Shown: piece by piece, positions 9,721 to 18,890 of the stretch
Position numbering within the stretch: position 1 is the first letter of the stretch
Layout of the letters: each line of letters begins with the position of its first letter
NCBI RefSeq assembly: GCF_012847335.1
Contig: NZ_JABBDX010000001.1
Span: 558,001 to 622,000, forward strand
Direction: 5' to 3'
Origin: Psychrobacter sp. MF31
Lineage (GTDB): Bacteria > Pseudomonadota > Gammaproteobacteria > Pseudomonadales > Moraxellaceae
DNA: 64,000 nucleotides
The notes under the pieces: generated by a model
What the model saw: only the letters and a program-made list of their open reading frames with translations
Told to the model about the DNA's origin: nothing
Databases searched by the model: none
Made by a program: the position numbers and the translations under genes

Positions 9721-10057
9721 TTATTTAATTGCCGCCACCATTGCGATGGCGTTTGTCACGTTTTTAACGCGAGCAACGCCGGCGCTGATTCCAAAACGGT
9801 TTCTTGATACGCCTTGGCTACACCGACTCAATGAAAGCTTGCCGCTATCGGTATTAACCCTTCTAATTTTAACCAGCTTATCTTATCAAGGCTTAACGCC
9901 ATCTTTAACCAACCCAAACTTACAACTGTTAGCCGCTCAAGTCACTGCCTTAATGTTAGTCTTGTTGGTTTATCATTTAAGCCGCCAGCTTTTGGTAAGC
10001 ATGGTGGTGGGCATTGCTACGCTTAATGGGATGCTTTGGTTATTTTCTTTGATTTAA
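9710..10057 (+). CDS. azlD: AzlD family branched-chain amino-acid exporter, small subunit
   Basis: 115 residues with about four membrane helices; small partner of AzlC. Begins MTSSYLIAATIAMAFVTFLTRATPALIP, matching the family pattern of an early FLTRA(T/L)P motif. The open frame extends upstream to a TTG at 9692. The ATG at 9710 is preferred because AAGG at 9697-9700 lies 9 bases before it, inside the end of azlC. Followed by a bidirectional terminator shared with the convergent purF operon. Confidence 0.9.
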   Translation: MTSSYLIAATIAMAFVTFLTRATPALIPKRFLDTPWLHRLNESLPLSVLTLLILTSLSYQGLTPSLTNPNLQLLAAQVTALMLVLLVYHLSRQLLVSMVVGIATLNGMLWLFSLI

Positions 10058-10064
10058 ATCCTCA

Positions 10065-10099
10065 TAAAAAAAGCTGAGACATCACATCTCAGCTTTTTT
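10065..10099. terminator. Bidirectional terminator between azlD and purF
   Basis: AAAAAAGCTGAGA pairs with TCTCAGCTTTTTT around CATCACA. The A-run and T-run on the two flanks let it stop transcription from both convergent operons. Confidence 0.9.
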
Positions 10100-10114
10100 A
10101 TTGCGCAAAAACTC

Positions 10115-11653
10115 TTAATCGTATTCGGCAACGCCCATCATGTCCACGGGCGTATCTGCAACGATTTGAACGCCTTTTTTGCCAATTTTGGCGGTCTCGC
10201 AGCGCAGCTCTTGCAAATGCTCAAGATAAGCTTCGTTAATTTGACCAGTAATATAACAGCCGTTAAATACTGAGCAATCAAAGCCTTCTACGCGGCTGTG
10301 TTTGGTGTCTTTTACTGCCTCCACCAAGTCGTCCAAATCTTGGAAAATCAGGCGATCAGCGCCAATGATCTCGCGGACTTCCTCAACGCTGTTGCCGGAT
10401 GCAATCAGTTCGCTTCGAACTGGCATATCAATGCCATAAACGTTTGGATATTCAACTGGTGGCGCGGCGCTTGCAAAAAAGACCTTTCTTGCACCCGCAT
10501 CGCGCGCCATTTGAATGATTTCATGGCAAGTGGTTCCGCGAACGATCGAGTCATCCACCAACAAGACGTTTTTGCCTTTAAACTCTAGCGGAACGGCGCT
10601 TAGTTTTTGGCGGACGGATTTTTTACGTTGCTGCTGACCTGGCATAATAAAGGTGCGACCAATATAGCGATTTTTCATAAAACCTTCGCGATATTTGACG
10701 TTCATCTTCATCGCAAGCTCCATCGCAGAGGTTCGCGAGGTGTCAGGAATTGGGATGACGACATCAATGTCATGATCTTCGCCCCACTCGCGAAGGATTT
10801 TTTGTGCCAGTTTTTCGCCCATTCGCAGCCGCGCTTTATAGACCGAAATGTTATCCATAATCGAGTCAGGACGAGCAAAATAAACATATTCAAACATGCA
10901 AGGCGTATATTCTTTAGGCTCAACGCATTGTTTGGTATGCAGCTTGTGATCAAGATCAATAAAAATAGCTTCACCAGGGCGAACATCACGAACGATAGTG
11001 AATCCTGAACTGGTCAGCGCGACTGATTCTGACGCGACCATATATTCGGTGCCGCCATTTTCTGCCATGCGTTTGCCAAAAATCAGCGGTCGGATACCAT
11101 TGGGATCACGAAACGCCAACAAGCCATGACCTGTAATTAGCGCGACCACCGCATAAGCGCCCTCACAGCGACCATAAACGGCTTTAACCGCTTCTAAAAT
11201 ATCTTCAGGCGTTGGGTCTGTTTTGCCCAAATTTTGCATCTCATGCGCCAACACATTCAGCAAAACTTCGGAATCTGAGTCGGTATTTAAATGGCGGCGG
11301 TCATCAAGATAAAGCGATTTGGCAAGCGTTTCAGCATTGGTCAAGTTGCCATTATGGGCAAGCGTAATCCCATAAGGCGAGTTCACATAAAATGGCTGAG
11401 CCTCAGCGCTGCTTGACGTTCCGGCTGTTGGATAACGCACGTGACCGATACCAAATTTGCCCACCAAGCGCACCATGTGGCGGTTCATAAACACATCGCG
11501 AACCATGCCGTTTTCTTTGCGCAAATACAGTCTGCCATCTTGCAAGGTTACGATCCCTGCCGCATCTTGACCACGATGCTGCAACATGGTTAAGGCATCA
11601 TAAAGGATTTGGTTGACCGGCTCATGAGCTGCAACTCCAACGACTCCACACAT
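10115..11653 (-). CDS. purF: Amidophosphoribosyltransferase
   Basis: 512 residues. First committed step of purine synthesis: PRPP + glutamine to phosphoribosylamine. After Met removal Cys2 (MCGVVGVA) is the N-terminal nucleophile of the glutaminase domain, which also shows [11 protein letters not shown] and GHVRYPTAG. The C-terminal phosphoribosyltransferase domain carries the PRPP loop [13 protein letters not shown] and the [13 protein letters not shown] region near the end. Last gene of the minus-strand series pyrD-cvpA-purF. The cvpA-purF pairing is a widespread arrangement. Confidence 0.97.
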   Translation of the reverse strand: MCGVVGVAAHEPVNQILYDALTMLQHRGQDAAGIVTLQDGRLYLRKENGMVRDVFMNRHMVRLVGKFGIGHVRYPTAGTSSSAEAQPFYVNSPYGITLAHNGNLTNAETLAKSLYLDDRRHLNTDSDSEVLLNVLAHEMQNLGKTDPTPEDILEAVKAVYGRCEGAYAVVALITGHGLLAFRDPNGIRPLIFGKRMAENGGTEYMVASESVALTSSGFTIVRDVRPGEAIFIDLDHKLHTKQCVEPKEYTPCMFEYVYFARPDSIMDNISVYKARLRMGEKLAQKILREWGEDHDIDVVIPIPDTSRTSAMELAMKMNVKYREGFMKNRYIGRTFIMPGQQQRKKSVRQKLSAVPLEFKGKNVLLVDDSIVRGTTCHEIIQMARDAGARKVFFASAAPPVEYPNVYGIDMPVRSELIASGNSVEEVREIIGADRLIFQDLDDLVEAVKDTKHSRVEGFDCSVFNGCYITGQINEAYLEHLQELRCETAKIGKKGVQIVADTPVDMMGVAEYD

Positions 11654-11861
11654 AGCTATGTCCTATTTTTGATTTGGCAACAATGCCGCGGCATTCAATT
11701 CAAGGATTGAATCAAGATGATCAATTAATAATGATAATGGGTTACGATTTAAAGGGGTAACGTCATTTTTATTGACGATTTGGCTTAAAAAGTGAAAATT
11801 TTTGAGGAGCATTATAGGGTAAATTGGTCGCAAAATAAAACGCTCGCGGCAATTTTTTAAG

Positions 11862-12359
11862 CTAAGATTGATTGACTTGATCCCAAGCAACCCCTAAAAC
11901 ATCCGCCGCTAATGCTTTAGCAACGGGCGCATAAGGAAGCAGTTCAGGAGCGAGCACTGAAGATTGCCAAATCGGCATTTGCACCAAAAGCGGCGCGGTA
12001 ACGCTTAAGCCAACAAGCACCACCAGAACATTTTTGGCAGCGCCTAAAATACCGCCCGCTATTTTATCAATAGCGCCAAGCCGAAGCGATTTTAGCGCCT
12101 TTGAAAAAATAAACGCTACTGCATTCATCACTGCAAGAACAATTAGTACCACAAGCAAAAATGCCAGCGCAATTTGCAGCACAGGGTTTTGAACGACTCC
12201 AGCAAGTGAGGGCGCAATCGAACTTGCCAGCCGAGAGGCGGCAATAAGCGCAATAAACCAGCCAACCATGCCAACCGCAGTTTTAGCAAGCCCCAACTGA
12301 AAGCCGCGCCAAAGCCCAATCAATACCAATGCCGAAATGACAATATCAAGACCACTCAC
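11862..12359 (-). CDS. cvpA: CvpA family membrane protein
   Basis: 165 residues with four hydrophobic segments. Begins with the family pattern DIVISALVLIGLWRGFQLGLAKT, followed by GWFIALIAASRLAS and GGILGAAKNVLVVLVG. The family is named for colicin V production but is a general envelope protein; its biochemical role is unsettled. It starts 39 bases after the pyrD stop and ends about 200 bases before purF. That gap contains only an unconvincing open frame and no terminator that I can see. Confidence 0.9.
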   Translation of the reverse strand: MSGLDIVISALVLIGLWRGFQLGLAKTAVGMVGWFIALIAASRLASSIAPSLAGVVQNPVLQIALAFLLVVLIVLAVMNAVAFIFSKALKSLRLGAIDKIAGGILGAAKNVLVVLVGLSVTAPLLVQMPIWQSSVLAPELLPYAPVAKALAADVLGVAWDQVNQS

Positions 12360-12398
12360 AACATCGCCTCGCCTGCTTTATCAACAAAAATTATGCTA

Positions 12399-13433
12399 TC
12401 AGTCATCAAGCGCATCATAGTAACCGCCAATGGATTGAATGCAAGATTGCACAAGACCAGGACCTTTATAAATAAGTCCTGTGTAAAGCTGAACCAAATC
12501 TGCGCCAGCTTTGACTTTTTTTACAGCTTTTTCGCCGCTATCAATACCGCCCACACCAATCAGCGCCACTTTATCCTCTAAAATATCAGCAAATTGCTGC
12601 AAAATTTGGGTGCTCATGTGGCTGACTGGTCGCCCTGATAAGCCGCCGGCTTGGTCGCCATCGGGCAAATCTTCTACCCCAATTCGGCTCAATGTGGTAT
12701 TGGTCGCAATTAAACCGTCGATTTCAAAATCAAGCAGCTGCTGGGCAATATAATCGACTTGATCCATTTCCAAATCCGGAGCCACTTTGAGCACCAAAGG
12801 CACATAAAAGCCGTATTCCGTTGCCAGTTGTGAATGGCGATTTTTAATGGTATCAAGAAGCGCGGTGAGCGCATCGCCCGATTGCAAGTCACGCAAGTTT
12901 TTGGTATTTGGTGATGAGATATTCACCGTGATATAAGAGGCGTGGGGATAAGCGCGCTCTAAACAATAAACATAATCATCCGCTGCATTTTCAACGGGCG
13001 TTGCCGCATTTTTACCAATATTAATGCCAATATTGCCTTTATATTTGCAGCGTTTAACATTTTCAACCAAATAATCGATACCTTGGTTGTTAAATCCCAT
13101 CCGGTTGATGATGGCATCCGCTTGCTTTAAGCGAAATAATCGCGGCTTATCATTTCCTGATTGCGGCTTTGGCGTTACCGTGCCAACTTCAATAAAGCCA
13201 AAGCCAAGTTCGGCCAAGGCGTCAATATAATCGGCATTTTTATCAAGCCCAGCGGCAAGCCCCACAGGATTACTAAATTGCAGTCCCATGCAATCGGTTG
13301 GCTGCATCGGTTGACCATAAACCAAGCCCAGCGCCCGCGCCCGATGCGCTTTTTCCAATAACGATAACGTCATTTCATGGGCGTGCTCGGGATCCATCTG
13401 GAATAAAAACGGGCGAAGTAAGGCATAGGACAT
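12399..13433 (-). CDS. pyrD: Dihydroorotate dehydrogenase (quinone), class 2
   Basis: Membrane-associated FMN enzyme oxidising dihydroorotate to orotate with quinone, the fourth step of pyrimidine synthesis. The start chosen is the ATG at 13433, giving 344 residues: [20 protein letters not shown], the amphipathic N-terminal helix of class 2 enzymes. A TTG seven codons upstream is open but adds nothing conserved. Core motifs are [32 protein letters not shown](S)[12 protein letters not shown], and [14 protein letters not shown] with the catalytic Ser region. [14 protein letters not shown] and [12 protein letters not shown] bind phosphate. Heads the pyrD-cvpA-purF series. Confidence 0.96.
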   Translation of the reverse strand: MSYALLRPFLFQMDPEHAHEMTLSLLEKAHRARALGLVYGQPMQPTDCMGLQFSNPVGLAAGLDKNADYIDALAELGFGFIEVGTVTPKPQSGNDKPRLFRLKQADAIINRMGFNNQGIDYLVENVKRCKYKGNIGINIGKNAATPVENAADDYVYCLERAYPHASYITVNISSPNTKNLRDLQSGDALTALLDTIKNRHSQLATEYGFYVPLVLKVAPDLEMDQVDYIAQQLLDFEIDGLIATNTTLSRIGVEDLPDGDQAGGLSGRPVSHMSTQILQQFADILEDKVALIGVGGIDSGEKAVKKVKAGADLVQLYTGLIYKGPGLVQSCIQSIGGYYDALDD

Positions 13434-13594
13434 AAAACGTAAACTCTGAACCAATAATAAATCTAAAAAAACACCGAAATCTTAAAGCAATCACTCAAAA
13501 TATCGCGGCAATTATAACAGGTTGTGGCGCGATGCCTAGTCTATCAACCAGTTGCGCGCTTAAAATTAGCAAATCAGCAATCTTGCGGCGACAA

Positions 13595-13996
13595 TTAGGG
13601 CACCGGTCGCTGGGAGGTAAGCGCAATCCAGCCGCGAACAATGCGGTATAAATGCCAAATCACGGTGATACCAATGATCGCCACCCCCAAAAAGGCAAAT
13701 ATTAACGACCCAGCTGCCATATGATTGCTGTCCATGATCGCGCTAAAACCAAAGCCACCAATAGCGATGGCAATCATAATCATGCCAATAATAAAGAAAA
13801 AAATGCTGTACCAAAAGGTCTTAATTTGCCAATCAAAATGGGTCGCAAGCCAAGTGCCATCTGCTTCATGACGACGAACGTAATTCATCACAATCGGAAC
13901 GATCCAAAGCAGCCCTGCGGTAAAGTAGCTCACCACGTTTAATAAATAAGTGACATTGTTATACGTTATAAGCGAGCGTTCTTGGTCATTGGTCAT
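13595..13996 (-). CDS. Small membrane protein, DUF4870-like
   Basis: 133 residues with three hydrophobic segments: NNVTYLLNVVSYFTAGLLWIVPIVMNYV, the FYSIFFFIIGMIMIAIAIGG stretch, and LIFAFLGVAIIGITVIWHLYRIVRG. The loop ATHFDWQIKTFW between the first two resembles the signature of DUF4870-type proteins, where a short helical pair is joined by an HFxWQ(I/T)xTF(W/I) motif. Function unknown. The gene stands alone between pyrD and gspM. The start follows a GGGGGA-like stretch, on the second of two Met codons. Confidence 0.75.
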   Translation of the reverse strand: MTNDQERSLITYNNVTYLLNVVSYFTAGLLWIVPIVMNYVRRHEADGTWLATHFDWQIKTFWYSIFFFIIGMIMIAIAIGGFGFSAIMDSNHMAAGSLIFAFLGVAIIGITVIWHLYRIVRGWIALTSQRPVP

Positions 13997-14108
13997 CACT
14001 CCCCCTTAGCTTTAAAATTCAAATTATCGTCACATTGCTCTTAAGCATGATGCTTAATCGTTTTGTTTTCAATACCTATTAAGCTTTGTTGACAAATTTA
14101 GCACGATA

Positions 14109-14696
14109 TTATGAAAAACTTAGCGTCGCTTGAACACTCAGCGCTTTTGAGGTGGCATCTTGCTGGATGATGAGCTTTGATAACTGAGCGCCTTGCTGCT
14201 CAAGTTGACTTAAGGTATTGGCAACGACGGCTTGGCTTGGGTGAGAAAAGCTAAGCTGAATGTCATCTCCCATTGCTACCACTTGAGCGCCCATAATTCC
14301 CATAGCACTTAAGACGGAATTTACCTGATTGGCAGGGGGTTGGCTGGTTTCTTGACGGGTTTTGTTGGTATCAATATTCGCCGCTTGAGCCCGCAGCCAA
14401 AAATAATCTGCCACCTGGTTTTGATAATCAAGCTTACTTTTTTGCGCCGCCATGTGCATACTGTAGCCGCCATAACCGCCAACAATCATGATAAAAAACA
14501 GCATCAAGACACTTAGCGCTAATTTGTCACGCGGTGCTAAATGTTGCCAAAAATCTTGTGATCTATCCGACCAAACCGTTACGTAGCTGTGAAGTTTTCC
14601 CGTCGTTTTTAACGGAGCAGCTTGTGGATTATTTGATGGTGCAGCAAGATTTGGACGTTTGATTCGATTTGAGATAAATTTCATAACGGCAGTCAT
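14109..14696 (-). CDS. gspM: Type II secretion system protein GspM
   Basis: 195 residues, bitopic inner-membrane protein of the T2SS assembly platform. A cytoplasmic N-terminus is followed by a membrane helix near residues 58-80 (LALSVLMLFFIMIVGGYGGY). The periplasmic domain ends in a ferredoxin-like part (VVAMGDDIQLSFSHPSQAVVANTLSQLEQQGAQLSKLIIQQD). Just before the helix is the family-typical WQHLAPRDKLAL. Follows gspL after 52 bases. No other gsp genes are in the window, in line with the dispersed T2SS genes of Moraxellaceae. Confidence 0.85.
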   Translation of the reverse strand: MTAVMKFISNRIKRPNLAAPSNNPQAAPLKTTGKLHSYVTVWSDRSQDFWQHLAPRDKLALSVLMLFFIMIVGGYGGYSMHMAAQKSKLDYQNQVADYFWLRAQAANIDTNKTRQETSQPPANQVNSVLSAMGIMGAQVVAMGDDIQLSFSHPSQAVVANTLSQLEQQGAQLSKLIIQQDATSKALSVQATLSFS

Positions 14697-14748
14697 ACCT
14701 TGTGGTCACGCCACTTTTTTATTTAATATCGCAATGTTTTAAGCAAAA

Positions 14749-15984
14749 CTATAACGCGCTCGCTGACACATTATTTGAATCGCTACTGATTCGGATATTT
14801 CCCGTGATGCCGCCTTGGTCAGTATTATTAACGGCTTCTAAATTTGCTGTCAGTCCTTGGGCGCTTAAACTGGCAACCAAACGATCAAGACTGGCTTTAT
14901 CAGGCGCAATCAAGGTCATTTTAAGGGCATCGGGCTCAAAAATTAACGCTTGGGCGCTGATTGACGCAGCTTTAATTAGCGGCGAAACTTGCGATAATAG
15001 CGTTAGGGCAACGCTTGACTCTGAATGGTCTTGACGAAGTTTTGGCGCAAGCTGAGTTTGCAGCTGTGTTCTGGCATTTAGCGGCTCGTTAGGAAACCAC
15101 GATTGATACTGCGCCGCCGTTGCGCTTTGGGTCGCCGCCGCCGCCTCATGATAGCGATACCATTGAATGCCGTTGGTGGCAAACTGCAACACCCAAGCAG
15201 CAAGCGCCACCATAAGCGCCGTTTTTAGATAGGGCGACAATACCGCTTTATTGGCTTTGGTAAAAAAGTTTAAGGCATGGCGCTCAGGATAGGGCACAGG
15301 CTCTGGATAACTGAGCAACTCACTTAATTGTAAATTGTGCTGGTCAAATAACGCTTTGGTGCTGGGCGCAATAAAAAGTGGGTCAAAAATAGAATCATTG
15401 CCAATATCTTCAAGAGGAGAGCTGATCGGCGGCAATACGCAAATTTCGCTTAATTCAGGAAATTTTGCAAGCATCAGCGGCAAATAGCTGACTGCTAACG
15501 CTTGATTGTCAGCCTGCCGAAGTAAAATGGTCGCCTCATCTTGATAAAAAACAGCTTGCTCGCCGCTCATTATATTTGGCATTGGCAGCAATAAAAAATC
15601 TGGAAGCATGGCGGCAATGCTAAGCCCCACCAATGCCGCGCTTTGTTGCCACGATTCAATATCACTTGTTGAAAGCGCAAACACACGTTGGGCATCATTT
15701 GTACTAAAGCTTCGCGTTGCAAGCGTTTCCACCGACCCCAAAAACAGCTCTTCAAACAAATACTGCTGACCGGAAACCCCAAGCTGTTTGATTTGCGAGC
15801 TGGTAAGCGGGGTGTCAACTTGCAATAAATGGCGGGTTGGAAAATATAGACTGATGGCTTTTGTGCCATGAATGCCATAAATATCGTAAAGCTGCTGCCA
15901 ATTGTCCACCAAGTGCCAGCGCCGCTCGTCCAAATGCCAAACTGCAAGCGGACTTTGCTGCCCGCGAAACCAAACGTGTAACAC
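14749..15984 (-). CDS. gspL: Type II secretion system protein GspL
   Basis: 411 residues. Cytoplasmic actin-like domain (about 1-240, beginning HVWFRGQQSPLAVWHLDERRW) recruits the GspE ATPase. One membrane helix follows (about 255-275, TALMVALAAWVLQFATNG). The periplasmic ferredoxin-like domain (VSPLIKAASISAQALIFEPDALKMTLIAPDKASLDRLVASL) pairs with that of GspM. Sequence identity in this family is low, so the call rests on the three-part architecture and on gspM directly downstream. Lies between sixA and gspM on the minus strand. Confidence 0.87.
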   Translation of the reverse strand: MLHVWFRGQQSPLAVWHLDERRWHLVDNWQQLYDIYGIHGTKAISLYFPTRHLLQVDTPLTSSQIKQLGVSGQQYLFEELFLGSVETLATRSFSTNDAQRVFALSTSDIESWQQSAALVGLSIAAMLPDFLLLPMPNIMSGEQAVFYQDEATILLRQADNQALAVSYLPLMLAKFPELSEICVLPPISSPLEDIGNDSIFDPLFIAPSTKALFDQHNLQLSELLSYPEPVPYPERHALNFFTKANKAVLSPYLKTALMVALAAWVLQFATNGIQWYRYHEAAAATQSATAAQYQSWFPNEPLNARTQLQTQLAPKLRQDHSESSVALTLLSQVSPLIKAASISAQALIFEPDALKMTLIAPDKASLDRLVASLSAQGLTANLEAVNNTDQGGITGNIRISSDSNNVSASAL

Positions 15985-16052
15985 CCACGATATCCTTAAA
16001 TTGTGGCGCCAATTAGCGCTGAGCGGTTTGAAACGCTAACGTTGCTGCTAAA

Positions 16053-16508
16053 TTATGGCTGATCGGGAACAAAGCGGTCAATTTCTTTTGCCATTCCTGT
16101 CATTAAAAATTCCAATTCAAACACACGCGCTTCAGCCAGCGAAAATCCCTCAAAGCTGTCACCCGTCAGCAAACTTGCAAGCTTTGCCACAATCGACATA
16201 TGACAAACGACAAGCAAACATTCCGCGTCAATATCTGCAAGCTTATCAAACGCCGCTTTTGGGTCATCCGATGGCGTGATGTTATCTTGCGTTATTACTT
16301 TAAGGTCAGAATAATGCTTGGCAAGCTGTGCCATCGTTTGCTGAGCTCGCTTGAACGGACTGACCACAAGCGCATCCGGCTGATAGTGAGTGGCAATATA
16401 GTCCGCCGTTTGCTGCGCCTGCTTGCTGCCAAAATCGGTCAGTGGTCTTGCACTGTCAGGAACTACCCCTTCTTCAGCTTCACCATGACGCATTAAAATG
16501 ACTTTCAT
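16053..16508 (-). CDS. sixA: Phosphohistidine phosphatase SixA
   Basis: 151 residues from the ATG at 16508, which has AGGTGG just upstream; an upstream Met at 16526 lacks one. Small histidine phosphatase family: ILMRHGEAEEG at the N-terminus carries the catalytic His, RPLTDFGSKQAQQTADYI is the second conserved block, and VVSPFKRAQQT and LLVVCHMSIVAKLASLLTG supply the remaining active-site Arg and His. E. coli SixA removes phosphate from His of phosphotransfer proteins. Sits 58 bases downstream of gpsA on the same strand and ahead of gspL. Confidence 0.93.
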   Translation of the reverse strand: MKVILMRHGEAEEGVVPDSARPLTDFGSKQAQQTADYIATHYQPDALVVSPFKRAQQTMAQLAKHYSDLKVITQDNITPSDDPKAAFDKLADIDAECLLVVCHMSIVAKLASLLTGDSFEGFSLAEARVFELEFLMTGMAKEIDRFVPDQP

Positions 16509-16566
16509 GTTGCCACCTTTATTCATTATTATTTACTAACGATTACTCACATGGTTGCTTACTTTG

Positions 16567-18009
16567 TTAATCATCGACGCTTGGTGATTGATGATCGCTC
16601 ATTTGCTGAGCAGCTTGCATTTGCGCGGAAAGTACGGCATTACTGTGGTCATGCGGCATAACAAATTCCACATCACTTCGAAATCCAGCTTCCATCAAAT
16701 GTAGCGCAACGCCAAGCGCTGCTTTATCCTCAAAAATTACTGCATAAAGGGCATGGGTAATGGGCATATAAATGCCTTCGCGAGTAGCTTTTTCATGAAC
16801 TTGCTGAATGGTATTGACGCCCTCGGCAGTTTGACCCAGCTTTTTCACGGCAGCTTGGATACTCATGCCGCGACCAAGCATGTTACCAATGCGATAGTTT
16901 CGGCTCAGCTCCGAGCTGCAAGTGGCGTACAAATCGCCCACGCCAGCAAGCCCTAAAAAGGTCAACGGATTGGCGCCCGTTTCCACCCCAAAGCGGCTCA
17001 TTTCAGCCAAAGCACGCGTAAGCAGCATGGCTTTGGTGTTTTCGCCAACCTCATAAGCGGCTGCCATTCCCATCGCAATGGCGTAAATGTTTTTAAGCGC
17101 GCCGCCAAGCTCAACGCCGCGAACGTCATCACTAGCAAATACTCGAAAAAACGCACTGTGAAGCGCCGATTGCACCGCATGGCGCAAAGGCTCAGAATCA
17201 CTGGCAATCACGGTCGCTGATGGCATATTTTTCATGATTTCAATGGCAAGATTAGGCCCCGACATCACCCCAAAATTCACCTCAGGAAGCTCATCTTTGA
17301 TAATGTCGCTCATTAAGGCAAAGGTGTCTTTTTCCATGCCTTTGGTTAACGACACGATGGCTTGACCGGTGATAAAAGGCGCAATATTTTTGAGCATTTC
17401 GCGAAAGCCAATACTTGGTACGGCAACAAAAATAATATCGGTATCACTGATTGCCGATTTTAAGTCATGGCTAAATTTTAAATCGTCATCAAGCTTGAAC
17501 CCCGCCAAATATTTTTTATTCATCCGGTGCTTGCTAAGGGATTTTACCGTGCGCTTATTGCGAACCCAAAGCGTGGTATCGCAGCCATTTTTTGCCGCAA
17601 GATTTGCCATGGCGGTTCCAAAACTGCCACCGCCCAAAAATGCCAATCGCAACTGGCTTGGGTTGGTCATGGCAGGGGTCATATTTTTGGCGACATCTTC
17701 AGCGATGATGCTTGGATCCAGCTTTTTGCGACCAAGCCCCGATTTGGCAGCGCGCTCGATGATTCCAGCAAGCAGTCCTGATTGCTTTTCAGTTTCAAGC
17801 GTTGAGGGTAACGGCTCATTTTCCAACGCTTTTTTCGCTTTTTTTCCTGCAGCTTTGGTTTCTTTTTTAGCGTCAGAATTTTCCGTGGTCATCGAAGTTT
17901 TAGCCTTGGCGTTAGAACCGGCACCATCGGGAATTGAATTTTTGGATAAGTCATTATCTTTATTGTCGTTATTAAGGTCAGCATCTTGAGAAGTCGATGA
18001 GCGCGTCAT
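16567..18009 (-). CDS. gpsA: Glycerol-3-phosphate dehydrogenase [NAD(P)+] with a long low-complexity N-terminal extension
   Basis: 480 residues; E. coli GpsA has 339. Makes sn-glycerol-3-phosphate for phospholipids. The Rossmann motif LAFLGGGSFGTAMA falls at residues 122-134, behind about 118 residues rich in Lys, Ala, Asp and Asn. Core blocks are VAVPSIGFREML, SLTKGME, MSGPNLAIEI, ELGGALKNIYAIAMGMA with the catalytic Lys, and TFLGLAGVGDLYATC. The extension has no stop in frame and the first ATG has GGA 11 bases upstream, but internal ATGs at residues 40, 110 and 114 exist. Starting at Met114 would give a near-standard length. Confidence 0.92.
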   Translation of the reverse strand: MTRSSTSQDADLNNDNKDNDLSKNSIPDGAGSNAKAKTSMTTENSDAKKETKAAGKKAKKALENEPLPSTLETEKQSGLLAGIIERAAKSGLGRKKLDPSIIAEDVAKNMTPAMTNPSQLRLAFLGGGSFGTAMANLAAKNGCDTTLWVRNKRTVKSLSKHRMNKKYLAGFKLDDDLKFSHDLKSAISDTDIIFVAVPSIGFREMLKNIAPFITGQAIVSLTKGMEKDTFALMSDIIKDELPEVNFGVMSGPNLAIEIMKNMPSATVIASDSEPLRHAVQSALHSAFFRVFASDDVRGVELGGALKNIYAIAMGMAAAYEVGENTKAMLLTRALAEMSRFGVETGANPLTFLGLAGVGDLYATCSSELSRNYRIGNMLGRGMSIQAAVKKLGQTAEGVNTIQQVHEKATREGIYMPITHALYAVIFEDKAALGVALHLMEAGFRSDVEFVMPHDHSNAVLSAQMQAAQQMSDHQSPSVDD

Positions 18010-18111
18010 ATTACATTTCCATATTGAGCAAGGCAGCTTTTGAGCAAATTAACATTGTTCGATCAAAAGATAAAGCAAGATATAGTAATTAATGCCCAAG
18101 TTCTGCCTAAG

Positions 18112-18783
18112 CTACGCCTCAAATCGGGTTAACGGCTCTATATCGGCAGGCTTTCGCGCGGATTTGTCGCAAGGGCTGGTTCCGGTATAAATAAATCCGG
18201 TGACATAATCCTCAGCGCCAACATTAAAATAGTCTTTGACAGCCGGATCGTTGCAAAGCAGTCCGGTGCGCCAAATGGTGCTAAAGCCTTGCGCTTTTAA
18301 CGCCAAAATTAAGTTTTGAACGGCAGCGCCTGCGCTTAATAGCTGCTCAAATGGCGGCACCTTTTTATGGGCTTCCATTTTGGTGACGACCGTGATAATG
18401 ACCGGAGCACGTAGCGGCATATTCGCCGTTTTTTTCTGCTCTTTTTCGGACAAGGTGTCACCATCGCGCGCTGCAATCCCTTCAGCTGCTGCAAGTAGCG
18501 CTCGACCAAACGCATGACGGGCATTACCTTCAGTAACAATAAAGCGCCAAGGTTTTAATTGCTTGTGGTCAGGAGCAGTTGCCGCACAGCCAATTGCCAT
18601 GCGAATCTCGTCGTGATTGGGGGCGGGAATGGTTAAATTGCTCACGCTTCGGCGCGAATTAATCCAATTAATCAGCTGCTCAGCGGTGACTTGAGCGTTG
18701 GGGCGGTTTTCTTGAGTATTGTCTTCCAAACTATCTTGTTGCAAACGTTCTTGATCGTTTTGCAATTGATTCATTTCCGTCAT
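18112..18783 (-). CDS. Nitroreductase family protein (YdjA-like)
   Basis: 223 residues from the ATG at 18783, which has AGGG 7 bases upstream; the open frame extends 10 codons further. FMN-binding nitroreductase fold: INSRRSVSNLTIPAPNHDEIRMAIGCAATAPDHKQLKPWRFIVTEG is the N-terminal flavin-binding block. SAGAAVQNLILALKAQGFSTIWRTGLLCNDPAVKDYF is the central block that in YdjA-type enzymes ends in WRTG. The first 40 residues are a Gln/Asn/Asp-rich extension. Substrate unknown. Confidence 0.88.
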   Translation of the reverse strand: MTEMNQLQNDQERLQQDSLEDNTQENRPNAQVTAEQLINWINSRRSVSNLTIPAPNHDEIRMAIGCAATAPDHKQLKPWRFIVTEGNARHAFGRALLAAAEGIAARDGDTLSEKEQKKTANMPLRAPVIITVVTKMEAHKKVPPFEQLLSAGAAVQNLILALKAQGFSTIWRTGLLCNDPAVKDYFNVGAEDYVTGFIYTGTSPCDKSARKPADIEPLTRFEA

Positions 18784-18890
18784 TATTTTACCCTTGTCAT
18801 TTATTTTTATCATAGCATATTAACTATAGATGATAATTATTATTAGTTATTGTCTCAATGTTATTTGAATTTATAATAAAATGCTTTAAG

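Noticed and set aside
11663-11890. Minus-strand 75-codon frame between cvpA and purF
   Set aside because: Overlaps the end of cvpA, has no domain, signal or ribosome site, and its composition is unlike a real protein.
18828-18848. Fur-like sequence upstream of the nitroreductase gene
   Set aside because: About 13/19 match in an AT-rich region, not symmetrical and not aligned with a recognisable promoter.
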